From: Frankiales bacterium | GTDB lineage: Bacteria; Actinomycetota; Actinomycetes; Mycobacteriales; Jatrophihabitantaceae | DNA length: 64,000 bases | NCBI GenBank assembly: GCA_025966315.1 | Contig: JAOPUZ010000057.1 | Span: 1 to 64,000, forward strand | Reading direction: 5' to 3' | Shown here: positions 1 through 7,795 of the stretch, one piece after another | How the letters are laid out: the number at the start of each line of letters is the position of its first letter | Position numbering within the stretch: the stretch's first letter is position 1 | Notes under the pieces: model-generated | Database searches by the model: none | Told to the model about the DNA's origin: nothing | The model's input: the letters and a program-made list of their open reading frames with translations, nothing else | Position numbers and translations under genes: made by a program

Positions 1-1854
1 AACAACAACGTCGACTGGGCCCTGTCCCGCGACCGGTACTGGGGCACTCCGCTGCCGATCTGGCGCAACGACGCCGACCCCGCCCGCATGGTCGTGGTGG
101 GCTCCCTGGCCGAGCTGTCGGAGCTGACCGGCCGGGACCTGTCCGACCTCGACCCGCACCGGCCGTTCATCGACGAGGTGACCTTCACCCTGCCCGGCGA
201 GGAGGGCACCTACCGACGGGTGCCGCAGGTCATCGACGCCTGGTACGACTCCGGGTCGATGCCGTTCGCCCAGTGGGGCGCCCCGCACCGCAACCAGGCT
301 GAGTTCGTGGCCTCCTACCCGGCGCAGTTCATCGCCGAGGCCATCGACCAGACCCGCGGCTGGTTCTACACGCTGATGGCGATCGGCACGCTGGTCTTCG
401 ACCGTAGTTCGTACGAGAACGTGCTGTGCCTCGGCCACATCCTGGCCGACGACGGCCGGAAGATGAGCAAGCACCTGGGCAACATCCTCGAGCCGATCCC
501 GCTGATGGACCGGCACGGCGCCGATGCCGTCCGCTGGTTCATGCTGGCCGGCGGCTCGCCGTGGTCGGCCCGGCGCGTTGGTCACAAGAACCTCGAAGAG
601 ATCGCCTCGAAGGTCATGCGCACGTACTGGTCTATCGCCTCGTTCCAGTCGCTGTACGCGCGGGCCAACAGCTGGGCGCCGGGCGCCGAAACCCCGGGCG
701 TCGACGCATCGGGCACAGGCGGCGGCTCCTCGGATCACGCCCTGGATCGTTGGGCACTGGCCGAGACCCGCCGGGTCGCAGCCGAGGTTGACGCCGCGCT
801 GGAGGCCTACGACCCGGCGCGCGCCGGCCGGGCTTTGGCCGGCCTGATCGACGACCTGTCCAACTGGTACGTCAGGCGCTCCCGTCGACGATTCTGGGAC
901 GGCGATCCGCGGGCGCTGAGCACCTTGCACCGGTGCCTGAAAACGCTCACGCTGCTGTTGGCGCCGTTCGTCCCGTTCGTGACCGAGCGCGTCTGGCAGG
1001 CGCTGTTTGCCGGCAGCACCGGGGTCTCCTCCGTGCACCTGGCTCGCTGGCCGGCGGTCACCGCGGACGCCGACGGCAAGCGGCTCGATCGGGAATTGTC
1101 CGACCAGGTTGCCCTGGTACGGCGCATCGTCGAATTGGGGCGCGCGGCCCGGGCCGGTTCGGGCATGAAGACGCGCCAGCCGCTGGCCCGGGCGCTGGTG
1201 TCCGCGACCGGCTGGAATCAGCTGCCGCCCGAACTGCAGCGTGAAGTCACCGACGAGCTGAACGTGGTCGAGCTGGCCAACCTGGCCGATGCCGGCGAGC
1301 TGATCGATCTGTCGGTGAAGCCGAACTTCCGCACGCTCGGTGCCCGTTTCGGAGCCCGGACGAAATTGGTGGCGGCCGCGATCACGAGCGCTGACCCGAC
1401 CTCGCTGGTACACGCGTTACGCGCCGGCGCGGCCACGGTGCCGGTCGAGGGCGAGGTGCTGACCCTGGGGTCTGATGACCTGATCGTGTCCGAGACGCCA
1501 CGCTCGGGCTGGGCCGTGGCCAGCGAAGGTTCGGAGACGGTCGCCTTGGATCTGGAATTGACCGGAGAGCTTCGCCGTCTCGGGCTGCTGCGCGACGCCG
1601 TTCGCTTCGTGCAGGAGACCCGCAAGAACGCCGACCTCGACGTCACCGATCGAATCGAGCTGCACTGGCTGGTGGGCGGCTCCCCCGAACCGGCGGTGGC
1701 AATCCGCGATCACGTCGACGAGCTGGCCCGTGAGGTGCTGGCGCTGTCGGTCATCGAAGGCGCGCCGAGCGAGCAGACCGACTTCGCCCAGGCCAACGAT
1801 GAGGACCTCGGCCTGCACATCTGGCTGAAAGCGGCGTCGCGCAACAACAGCTAG
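1..1854 (+). CDS. ileS: Isoleucyl-tRNA synthetase, 3' part (5' end outside window)
   Basis: Class I aminoacyl-tRNA synthetase that charges tRNA-Ile in the cytoplasm. The reading frame is open from base 1, so the gene begins upstream; the visible part encodes 617 residues of a protein that is usually about 1040-1060. Visible features are the NNVDWALSRDRYWGTPLP stretch typical of IleS, the WYDSGSMPFAQWG segment, and the ATP-binding KMSK motif at bases 460-471. An anticodon-binding helical domain follows, then the C-terminal extension of the long bacterial/eukaryote-like IleS type. The HIGH motif lies outside the window. The TAG stop shares the palindrome CTAG with the stop codon of the converging gene at 1851, so the two genes end on each other. 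Confidence 0.97.
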   Translation, partial: NNNVDWALSRDRYWGTPLPIWRNDADPARMVVVGSLAELSELTGRDLSDLDPHRPFIDEVTFTLPGEEGTYRRVPQVIDAWYDSGSMPFAQWGAPHRNQAEFVASYPAQFIAEAIDQTRGWFYTLMAIGTLVFDRSSYENVLCLGHILADDGRKMSKHLGNILEPIPLMDRHGADAVRWFMLAGGSPWSARRVGHKNLEEIASKVMRTYWSIASFQSLYARANSWAPGAETPGVDASGTGGGSSDHALDRWALAETRRVAAEVDAALEAYDPARAGRALAGLIDDLSNWYVRRSRRRFWDGDPRALSTLHRCLKTLTLLLAPFVPFVTERVWQALFAGSTGVSSVHLARWPAVTADADGKRLDRELSDQVALVRRIVELGRAARAGSGMKTRQPLARALVSATGWNQLPPELQREVTDELNVVELANLADAGELIDLSVKPNFRTLGARFGARTKLVAAAITSADPTSLVHALRAGAATVPVEGEVLTLGSDDLIVSETPRSGWAVASEGSETVALDLELTGELRRLGLLRDAVRFVQETRKNADLDVTDRIELHWLVGGSPEPAVAIRDHVDELAREVLALSVIEGAPSEQTDFAQANDEDLGLHIWLKAASRNNS

Positions 1855-2225
1855 CCGCTAGCCGGGTCGCACAACGCGCACGGGTCGTACCCATCGCGCG
1901 CGGCGTGCGATCCGGACAACGGCACCGCGTCACGGCCGGCGATAAAGGCGCAGCTCTGCCGGTGATAGAGCGCACGGCCAGGAATCACCCACACCGGCTC
2001 GCTTTCCGCGATCCGCTTCGCGGTCGAGGTCGATCCGATCGGCAGCGGACGGGATCGCTCGCGGGATGCTGACAGGCGTAGCCGAACGCGCACCAGCATC
2101 ATCGAGATCAAGGCGATCAGGCTCAGCGCCATCGAGGTGGCAATAAGCGCCGACGAGGCGCCGGCCAGGCCCACCACCAACAATCCCAGCGCGGTGACGA
2201 TCAGCAGCAGCGCAAGGAATGCCAC
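1851..2225 (-). CDS. Small membrane protein with C-terminal Cys/His motif, function unknown
   Basis: A 124-residue protein starting at a GTG. Residues 3-47 form two closely spaced hydrophobic segments, which suggests a membrane hairpin. A basic stretch follows (RVRLRLSASRERSR), then a soluble tail containing VIPGRALYHRQSCAFIAGR and ending YDPCALCDP. The combination of a lone Cys after a Tyr-His and a terminal CxxC resembles tails seen on other small actinobacterial membrane proteins. It could bind a metal, but this is inference. The gene is the last on the minus strand before ileS, 27 bp beyond wag31, so it may be a read-through member of the division cluster. I do not recognise a named family. 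Confidence 0.7.
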   Translation of the reverse strand: MAFLALLLIVTALGLLVVGLAGASSALIATSMALSLIALISMMLVRVRLRLSASRERSRPLPIGSTSTAKRIAESEPVWVIPGRALYHRQSCAFIAGRDAVPLSGSHAARDGYDPCALCDPASG

Positions 2226-2252
2226 TGGTGCTGACCGGACCGGCGTGGCGGG

Positions 2253-3263
2253 CTAGCTCTTTTCTGGCTGCTTGTCGTTGTTGTTCGCGTTGACGTTGAC
2301 GTTGGCGTTGACCGGTTCCGCGCGTCCGCTGGCGTCGAGATCCTTGAGCTGCGATTCGAGGTAGCTCTTCAGGCGCGAGCGGTACTCGTGCTCGAACGTG
2401 CGCAACTCTTCGAGGCGCTTCTCCAGAGCGGCCTTACGCTGCTCCAGCTGGCTACTGATCTGGTTGGCTCGCTGCTCGGCTTCGCCGACCGTGGCGGCCG
2501 CCTTAGCCCGGGAATCGCGGTCCAGTTGCTCGGCGCGGGACTGAGCGTCCGTGACCGTCTTCTCGTGGAAAGCCTTCGCCTCGGACTGCACCCGTTCTTG
2601 ATGGGCCCGGGCGTCGGCCAATGTTTTCTCGTGGTGGGCCTTGGCCGCAGCGGTCTGCTCGTCCGCGGCTTGCTGGGCCAGCGAGAGCACCCGCTCGGCC
2701 TGGCTCAACGCCGGCTGGCCGCTCGGCGCGGCGGCACCGGCCGCGGCACCTGCGGCCGCCGCGGTACGAGCGGCCGTCGCTTCTTGCTGAGCCCGCGCGA
2801 GAGCAGCCTCTAGTTCGGTCACCCGACCGCCAAGGCGCTTGTTCTCTTCGCGCGCGGTGTTCAGCGCGGCGGCATCGCCGCCCTGACCCGCTGTGCTGGG
2901 TCGAGCCGCCGAAGCTTCCTGCTGGGCGGCGACGAGATCCTGCTTGGCCTTGTTTGCCGCCTGCTGGGCTTGGGCCAGCTCGGCCTCAAGATCGCTGACG
3001 CGAGCGCCGAGCCGCTTGGCCTCGTCGCGGCTGGTAGCCAGGGCGGCCGCATCGGCACCGTTGGACTCGCCAGCCGCTCCTTGCGCCGGCGCCGGACTGG
3101 CGGAGCCGCCGTCACGAAGGTCGCGGTTCTCTTCGATGAGGCGGGCAAGCTCGACCTCGATGATGTCGAGGAAGGCGTCTACCTCTTCCTCGTCGTACCC
3201 GCGCTTGCCGATCGGGGGCTTCTTGAAGACCACATTGTGGACTTCAGCGGGTGTCAAAGGCAT
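2253..3263 (-). CDS. wag31: DivIVA/Wag31 polar growth and septum-site protein
   Basis: Coiled-coil scaffold that binds curved membrane at poles and septa and organises polar peptidoglycan synthesis in actinobacteria. The N-terminus, [20 protein letters not shown] followed by [26 protein letters not shown], is the diagnostic DivIVA membrane-binding domain. The rest is Ala/Glu/Gln-rich coiled coil with heptad-like repeats (about residues 65-140 and 170-310). The Asn/Val-rich tail ends [18 protein letters not shown]. At 336 residues it is longer than typical mycobacterial Wag31 (about 260); the extra length is in the Ala/Gln-rich middle. The ATG at 3263 has a clear GAGGTG ribosome site. It closes the sepF-yggT-wag31 end of the dcw cluster and has its own 306-bp upstream region. 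Confidence 0.95.
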   Translation of the reverse strand: MPLTPAEVHNVVFKKPPIGKRGYDEEEVDAFLDIIEVELARLIEENRDLRDGGSASPAPAQGAAGESNGADAAALATSRDEAKRLGARVSDLEAELAQAQQAANKAKQDLVAAQQEASAARPSTAGQGGDAAALNTAREENKRLGGRVTELEAALARAQQEATAARTAAAAGAAAGAAAPSGQPALSQAERVLSLAQQAADEQTAAAKAHHEKTLADARAHQERVQSEAKAFHEKTVTDAQSRAEQLDRDSRAKAAATVGEAEQRANQISSQLEQRKAALEKRLEELRTFEHEYRSRLKSYLESQLKDLDASGRAEPVNANVNVNANNNDKQPEKS

Positions 3264-3569
3264 CGATTCACCTCATGTTGTTCCGTGCGGCACATCGACG
3301 AATCGAGTGCCGCCTGGGAGGACGGACGGTGGGACAGAACAGCTGGTGGAGCACTCGGGCGACCGGGAGTTACACCGAAGGCCAACAGGAAGTTACTCCT
3401 TCACCGGTATCGCGCGTTGAGTGACCGCACAAAGAGAATACCGGTGTCGATCAGCTTCGCCGTCACCCGTGGTCCAATGGACCAAATATCCGGTTTTGTC
3501 GGTGCCAACGGATGAGTCCAGCCACTGCCCCTGGTTCACCCGGGTCAGCCGATCCCGTCCTGACCCGGG
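3264..3569. promoter_or_regulatory. wag31 upstream region with two palindromes
   Basis: A 306-bp gap between yggT and wag31 with no convincing gene. It contains the perfect 15-base inverted repeat TGGTCCAATGGACCA at 3470-3484. A second palindrome, CTGACCCGGGTCAG at 3560-3573, overlaps the yggT stop. The 14-base string ACCCGGGTCAGCCG occurs twice around it. On the minus strand a TATTCT hexamer (3435-3440) could be a -10 for wag31, but no strong -35 was seen. The promoter is inferred; the palindromes are direct observations. Confidence 0.4.
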
Positions 3570-3863
3570 TCAGCCGGTCGCCAGTGACTGGGCCACGATG
3601 CGCAGGATCTGGATGACGATCAGCAGCACGATGACGCTGACATCGATGCTGATCCCACCCAGCCGTAGCGGCGGGATGAGTTTGCGCAGCAGCTTCATGG
3701 GCGGATCCGTGACCACGTAAACGAACTCCAGCCCGACCGCCGCGACGCCGGCCGGACGCCAGGAACGGGCGAAACTGCGCGTCATCTCGACGACCAGACG
3801 CGCCACGACCAGCAAATAAAAGATCAGTAGCGCGAGGCCGATGGCAGCCCAAATCGTCGACAT
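3570..3863 (-). CDS. YggT family integral membrane protein
   Basis: A 97-residue YggT/Ycf19-family protein with two membrane segments (about residues 5-25 and 72-93). The conserved stretch between them is VTDPPMKLLRKLIPPLRLGG, the family hallmark. YggT proteins sit next to sepF and divIVA in most Gram-positive division clusters, and their role is thought to be at the membrane in division or osmotic homeostasis. The ATG start at 3863 and the length fit the family. It lies 49 bp downstream of sepF and is probably co-transcribed with it. Confidence 0.92.
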   Translation of the reverse strand: MSTIWAAIGLALLIFYLLVVARLVVEMTRSFARSWRPAGVAAVGLEFVYVVTDPPMKLLRKLIPPLRLGGISIDVSVIVLLIVIQILRIVAQSLATG

Positions 3864-3912
3864 GACTCGATTCTTTCACTCGACGACCAACCGGTGTGGG
3901 GCGAGCGGCCGA

Positions 3913-4413
3913 TCAGCTCTGGTTGTAGAAGCCGCCTTCGGCGATTCGCTGGCGGTCCGCGGCGGTCACGGTCATGTTCTGGGGACTGAGCAGGAACACC
4001 TTCGGCGTCACCCGTTCAATGCTGCCGTGCAGGCCGAACGTCAAACCGGCGGCGAAGTCGACGAGCCGCTTGGCGTCCGAGTCGTCCATCTCCGACAGGT
4101 TCATGATCACCGGCGTGCCCGACCGGAACTGCAGGCCGATCGTCTTGGCCTCGTTGTACGTCCGCGGGTGCAGCGTGGTGATCCGCTGTTGCGCGGGCGT
4201 TTCGTAGGGTGCCTCGTACTCGTCATACGCCTCGCCGACGGGGTGCCCTTCACCCGCGTGGGCTTCATAGCCGCCTCGAGGCGCGGCTACCTCGACGTCG
4301 CGTCGGTACTGCGGGTCGCGAGCGAGCGCACCGTAGGACTCGGGGCCATCGGTGTAGTCGTCGTCCTCGACCAGGCCGAGGTAGACGCCCATCTTCCGAA
4401 AGGCTGTGGCCAT
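3913..4413 (-). CDS. sepF: Cell division protein SepF
   Basis: Cytoplasmic FtsZ membrane anchor. The 166-residue protein begins [20 protein letters not shown], an amphipathic N-terminal anchor. An acidic variable linker (residues about 17-75) follows. The C-terminal DUF552/SepF core includes [20 protein letters not shown] and [20 protein letters not shown]. In actinobacteria, which lack FtsA, SepF is the principal Z-ring tether. I chose the ATG at 4413 because an AGGAGG ribosome site sits just upstream and the family begins here. A longer frame from 4446 would run through that site. Confidence 0.95.
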   Translation of the reverse strand: MATAFRKMGVYLGLVEDDDYTDGPESYGALARDPQYRRDVEVAAPRGGYEAHAGEGHPVGEAYDEYEAPYETPAQQRITTLHPRTYNEAKTIGLQFRSGTPVIMNLSEMDDSDAKRLVDFAAGLTFGLHGSIERVTPKVFLLSPQNMTVTAADRQRIAEGGFYNQS

Positions 4414-4497
4414 GTCGTCCTCCTGTGTTGGCACTGTGTTTGGCACTGAGTTGCACGGTGTCGGTGCTGACTTACCTGCGTTGGGACGTTATCGGAA

Positions 4498-5250
4498 TTA
4501 GGTGACTCGACGGCCGAGCAACGCCGTACCGATCCGGACGTGTGTCGCGCCATGGACCACGGCGGCCTCGAGGTCCGCGCTCATGCCGGCCGACACGATA
4601 TCGGCCGACGGGTACTCGACGCGAAGCCGAGCTGACACCTGCGCGACCTCCTGGAAAGCGGCGTCCGGATCGGCATCCAGCGGGGCTACCGCCATCACAC
4701 CGCCGAGTCGCAGTCGCTGGGTGCTGGCGACCTGCGCGGCCAGGGCGAGCACGGCGTCCGCCCGGGCGCCGGCGCGAGCTGTATCACCATCGAGGCTGAG
4801 CTGAAGCAACACGGTCAGCTCGTCGCGCGCGGCTCGTTCCACACCGTCGGCGAGCGCCCGGACCAGGTCGGGGCGATCCACGCTGTGGACGACGTCGGCA
4901 TACCGCGAGACGGATCGAGCCTTGTTCGTTTGCAGCCGGCCGACGAAATGCCAGCGCGGCCGTTTGCTCGATGTGCTCGAACCGAGCCCGGCGATCTGCG
5001 CCGCCACCGCCGAGACCTTGACCGACGCTTCCTGATCCCGACTCTCGCCGAAGTCATCGACTCCGAGCTGGAACAACGCGAGCGCGTCCGATGCCGGAAA
5101 GAACTTGGTGACGGCGATCAGCTGGACGGACTCGGCCGGCCGGGACGCGGCCGCGCACGCTGCCGCTATGCGCTGCCGCACGCTGACCAGGTTGTCGGCC
5201 AATTGCTGGCGACGCTGATCGGAGGTGACGGCGGACTCGACGGCAGGCAT
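4498..5250 (-). CDS. YggS/PLPBP family pyridoxal-phosphate homeostasis protein
   Basis: A 250-residue single-domain PLP-binding protein with a TIM-barrel fold, involved in vitamin B6 and amino-acid homeostasis but with no known catalytic reaction. Family features are LIAVTKFFPASDALALFQLG (the Lys of VTK binds PLP), DDFGESRDQE, the WHFVGRLQTNKARS signature and the C-terminal SADIVSAGMSADLEAAV/GATHVRIGTALLG phosphate-binding segment. It follows ftsZ by 8 bp, so it is almost certainly co-transcribed. In related actinobacteria a pgeF (YfiH) gene lies between ftsZ and this gene; it is missing here. Confidence 0.95.
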   Translation of the reverse strand: MPAVESAVTSDQRRQQLADNLVSVRQRIAAACAAASRPAESVQLIAVTKFFPASDALALFQLGVDDFGESRDQEASVKVSAVAAQIAGLGSSTSSKRPRWHFVGRLQTNKARSVSRYADVVHSVDRPDLVRALADGVERAARDELTVLLQLSLDGDTARAGARADAVLALAAQVASTQRLRLGGVMAVAPLDADPDAAFQEVAQVSARLRVEYPSADIVSAGMSADLEAAVVHGATHVRIGTALLGRRVT

Positions 5251-5258
5251 GGTTGCGA

Positions 5259-6458
5259 CTACTTGAGGAAGTCGGGTACGTCGAGTTCCTCGTCGAGTTC
5301 GACCGGCTTGCGCGCCGTTGGCGCCGGCGTCCAGGTTGCGCCCGATGAACCGGAACCGGCTGGGCTCACCGGTTGCGCGGAACGACCCGGTGCGGCGCCT
5401 TCCGACGATCCGAACGAGATGGCGCCCCCGTTGCCCGGGCTGGCCGCGGTTGCTTCGCCACCGGAGCCATCGGCGACCTCACGCCGCACGTCGACCTTCT
5501 TGTAGGGCAGCTGGCCGGAGTCGAAGCCGGCGGCGATCACGGTCACCTTCACCTCGTCGCCGAGAGTGTCGTCGATGACCGCACCGAAGATGATGTTGGC
5601 TTCCGGGTGGGCCGATTCGGCGACCAGCGATGCGGCATCGTTGATCTCGAACAGCCCGAGGTCGGAGCCACCGTAGATCGACAGCAGGACGCCGTGCGCG
5701 CCCTCCATGCTGGCTTCGAGCAACGGCGAGGCGATCGCCATCTCGGCCGCAGCCCGAGCGCGGCCGTCGCCCCGAGCCGATCCGATCCCCATCAGGGCCG
5801 AGCCGGCGCCACTCATGACGCTCTTCACGTCGGCGAAGTCGAGGTTGATCAGGCCGGGAGTGGTGATCAGATCGGTGATGCCCTGGACGCCGGACAGCAA
5901 CACCTGATCGGCACTGCGGAAGGCGTCCATCACCGAGACGTTGTGGCCGGAGATCTGCAGCAGGCGGTCGTTGGGGATGACGATCAGCGTGTCGCACTCG
6001 GAGCGCAGTTGCTCGATGCCGATGTCGGCTTGAGTCGCCCGCTTCTTGCCCTCGAAGGAAAACGGCCGGGTGACGACACCGATGGTGAGCGCTCCGAGCT
6101 TGCGCGAGATGCTCGCGATGACCGGCGCGCCGCCCGTGCCGGTGCCACCGCCTTCACCGGCGGTGACGAAGACCATGTCGGCGCCCTTGAGCACCTCTTC
6201 GATCTCGTCGCGATGATCCTCGGCGGCCTTACGACCCACCTCGGGCTGCGCGCCGGCGCCAAGCCCGCGGGTGAGTTCACGTCCGACATCGAGCTTGACG
6301 TCGGCGTCCGACATCAGCAGCGCCTGGGCGTCGGTGTTGACCGCGATGAACTCGACGCCCTTGAGGCCTTGTTCGATCATTCGGTTGACGGCATTGACGC
6401 CGCCGCCGCCGACGCCGACGACCTTGATTACTGCGAGGTAGTTGTGCGGGGGCGTCAC
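5259..6458 (-). CDS. ftsZ: Cell division GTPase FtsZ
   Basis: Tubulin-like GTPase that polymerises into the Z ring. The 399-residue protein starts from GTG with [20 protein letters not shown]. It carries the [10 protein letters not shown] signature (about residue 106), the [12 protein letters not shown]7-loop region and a low-complexity linker rich in Gly/Ser/Ala (about 330-385). It ends in [10 protein letters not shown], the C-terminal peptide that binds SepF/FtsW. The GTG is supported by the family N-terminus, although the ribosome site before it is weak. The TGA of a possible 14-codon upstream frame overlaps the GTG. A 551-bp intergenic region upstream gives the gene its own promoter. Confidence 0.98.
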   Translation of the reverse strand: MTPPHNYLAVIKVVGVGGGGVNAVNRMIEQGLKGVEFIAVNTDAQALLMSDADVKLDVGRELTRGLGAGAQPEVGRKAAEDHRDEIEEVLKGADMVFVTAGEGGGTGTGGAPVIASISRKLGALTIGVVTRPFSFEGKKRATQADIGIEQLRSECDTLIVIPNDRLLQISGHNVSVMDAFRSADQVLLSGVQGITDLITTPGLINLDFADVKSVMSGAGSALMGIGSARGDGRARAAAEMAIASPLLEASMEGAHGVLLSIYGGSDLGLFEINDAASLVAESAHPEANIIFGAVIDDTLGDEVKVTVIAAGFDSGQLPYKKVDVRREVADGSGGEATAASPGNGGAISFGSSEGAAPGRSAQPVSPAGSGSSGATWTPAPTARKPVELDEELDVPDFLK

Positions 6459-6499
6459 GAGGCCACCGCGCTCGACCGGAGTTCGATGAATCGGGTCAT
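6455..6499 (-). other. Possible short upstream ORF coupled to the ftsZ start
   Basis: A 14-codon frame, [14 protein letters not shown], begins with ATG at 6499 after a GAAGGA-like ribosome site. Its TGA overlaps the ftsZ GTG as GTGA. The ftsZ GTG itself lacks a strong ribosome site, so translation could be delivered by coupling from this frame. The alternative is that the frame is accidental. No peptide family is recognised. Confidence 0.3.
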
Positions 6500-6540
6500 G
6501 GCTGTTCGTCCTTCGCTGGGCTGCCGTCGGTGAGCGGGAT

Positions 6541-6600
6541 CAAGACTGTGGAAGTAGTAACTCTCACTCTCAAGTAGAACGTTAACGTTATGTCAACCTG
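6541..6600 (-). promoter_or_regulatory. Candidate ftsZ promoter
   Basis: On the minus strand a consensus -35 TTGACA (6591-6596) is followed two bases later by the perfect 12-base palindrome AACGTTAACGTT (6578-6589). An AT-enriched stretch with GAGAGTGAGAG and TTACTAC follows. This is by far the most AT-rich part of the 551-bp ftsQ-ftsZ gap. The palindrome sits in the spacer, where an operator would block RNA polymerase. The -10 is not obvious (TCTACT or TACTTG at non-ideal spacing). Confidence 0.5.
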
Positions 6601-6746
6601 AGCGATGTTTCCGAAAGTAGTTTGCGGAGCTCGGTTGTTGGTAAGGCGCGCCGATCAGATCCTCGGATTACCGCGAGATTCCCAGCCCGCTAGTTGCTTG
6701 CGCGACGCGGCCCCGAACGCCTGGGGTCAGCGGATCATCCTCGACC

Positions 6747-6780
6747 GGCTCACCGGCGGGCACGGCGGCGCCGGTGAGCC
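6747..6780. repeat. Strong inverted repeat in the ftsQ-ftsZ gap
   Basis: GGCTCACCGGCG and its exact complement CGCCGGTGAGCC are separated by 10 bases, giving a 12-bp perfect stem. It lies about 230 bp past the ftsQ stop and 290 bp before the ftsZ start. There is no U-run after it on either strand, so it is not a classical intrinsic terminator, but it could still pause or terminate transcription. The remaining bases between 6600 and 7009 show no gene I can support. Confidence 0.45.
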
Positions 6781-7009
6781 GATGAGCTGCCGCTACTGAC
6801 CTACCTCCGTGAGGCGGGTAGCGATCGCATCGGCGGCCTGGATTTTCCAGGACTGCTCCCGTGCGTACACACGCCGGACGAAGACCGCGCCGTTCCAGCA
6901 GATGCGCCCAGCGGCTGCGGACTTCGCTGAGGGTAAGCAGGTTCCTGCCGCCGCTCGTCTTCATGCTGCTCGACGCCTCGCAGGCGGCCGGTTGTAGTTC
7001 TCCCCTATG

Positions 7010-7795
7010 TCACCCGGACCGGCTGACCACGGCGTCGGGATCGCTGATGTCGAAATACTGTCCGGGCTGCCCCAGCAAGGCCGTCAGCAGCTTCGCCTTA
7101 TCGCCATTGCGGTCCAGCCCGCCCCAAAAAACCGTACGCCCGTCGCGCAGCGTAAGCGTGACGGATTCGGTCGTCGCAGCCGATATGCGCGCGACCTGGC
7201 GGGCTACCCCGGGCGTAAGCGCACCGGCCACCGTTGCGGTGGCCGCCGCTCCCGCTGCCGGCGTTGCGGTGCCGGCCGGCATGGTCAACTCAGGCAGTCG
7301 CCCCGGGGCACTGGGCGCGTTCTCGAACCCGACGTTGGCCGAGTCGACCAATCGGACCGTCGGCGAACCGCTCGCGGCGGCCCGGTAGCCGACCGCTACC
7401 CGCGGCTGCACCACGATCCGGACCGTAGTCGGATACGCCTTTTCTACCCGCACGGAACGGACTTGCTCGATCGCGCCGACGCGAGCCGCGATCGCTGCGG
7501 TATCGAGGCGGGCCAACGGGAACCCGTTCGGCACGGCCGCACCAGTTCGGACTGCGGTGGCCAACTCGCCCGACACGCCTGTCACCTGAACCGTCCCGAC
7601 TCCGAACACCGACGAGAATCCGACGACCCAGGCGGCGATCACGACGACCAGCACGAGCAACACGGCGCCGACTCGCAGGCGGGTCGAAGACATCCGACCA
7701 CCCGCCTTGGGCGCCATCCCCGCCTTACTCGTCGGCCCGACCGAACCGGATCGGGTCGGACGGGTCGCGGTGTCGCCGCGGTTGCCGCTGTTCAC
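7010..7795 (-). CDS. ftsQ: Cell division protein FtsQ
   Basis: Bitopic divisome protein that links FtsB/FtsL to FtsW/FtsI. The 261-residue form has a short basic cytoplasmic tail, one membrane helix (about residues 40-62, VGAVLLVLVVVIAAWVVGF) and a POTRA domain beginning VFGVGTVQVTGV. The FtsQ domain follows with KAYPTTVRIVVQPRVAVGY. I place the start at the GTG at 7795 because it overlaps the murC TGA (GTGA). The open frame continues upstream into murC, but that part is shadow coding. A proline/alanine-rich insert (PSAPGRLPELTMPAGTATPAAGAAATATVAG) interrupts the extracytoplasmic domain. Confidence 0.9.
   Translation of the reverse strand: MNSGNRGDTATRPTRSGSVGPTSKAGMAPKAGGRMSSTRLRVGAVLLVLVVVIAAWVVGFSSVFGVGTVQVTGVSGELATAVRTGAAVPNGFPLARLDTAAIAARVGAIEQVRSVRVEKAYPTTVRIVVQPRVAVGYRAAASGSPTVRLVDSANVGFENAPSAPGRLPELTMPAGTATPAAGAAATATVAGALTPGVARQVARISAATTESVTLTLRDGRTVFWGGLDRNGDKAKLLTALLGQPGQYFDISDPDAVVSRSG

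Noticed and set aside
5373-6533. 386-residue open frame opposite ftsZ
   Set aside because: Antisense to ftsZ; no ribosome site or recognisable domain.
6668-6964. 98-residue open frame in the ftsQ-ftsZ gap
   Set aside because: No recognisable family, no good ribosome site, and the frame crosses the 12-bp hairpin.
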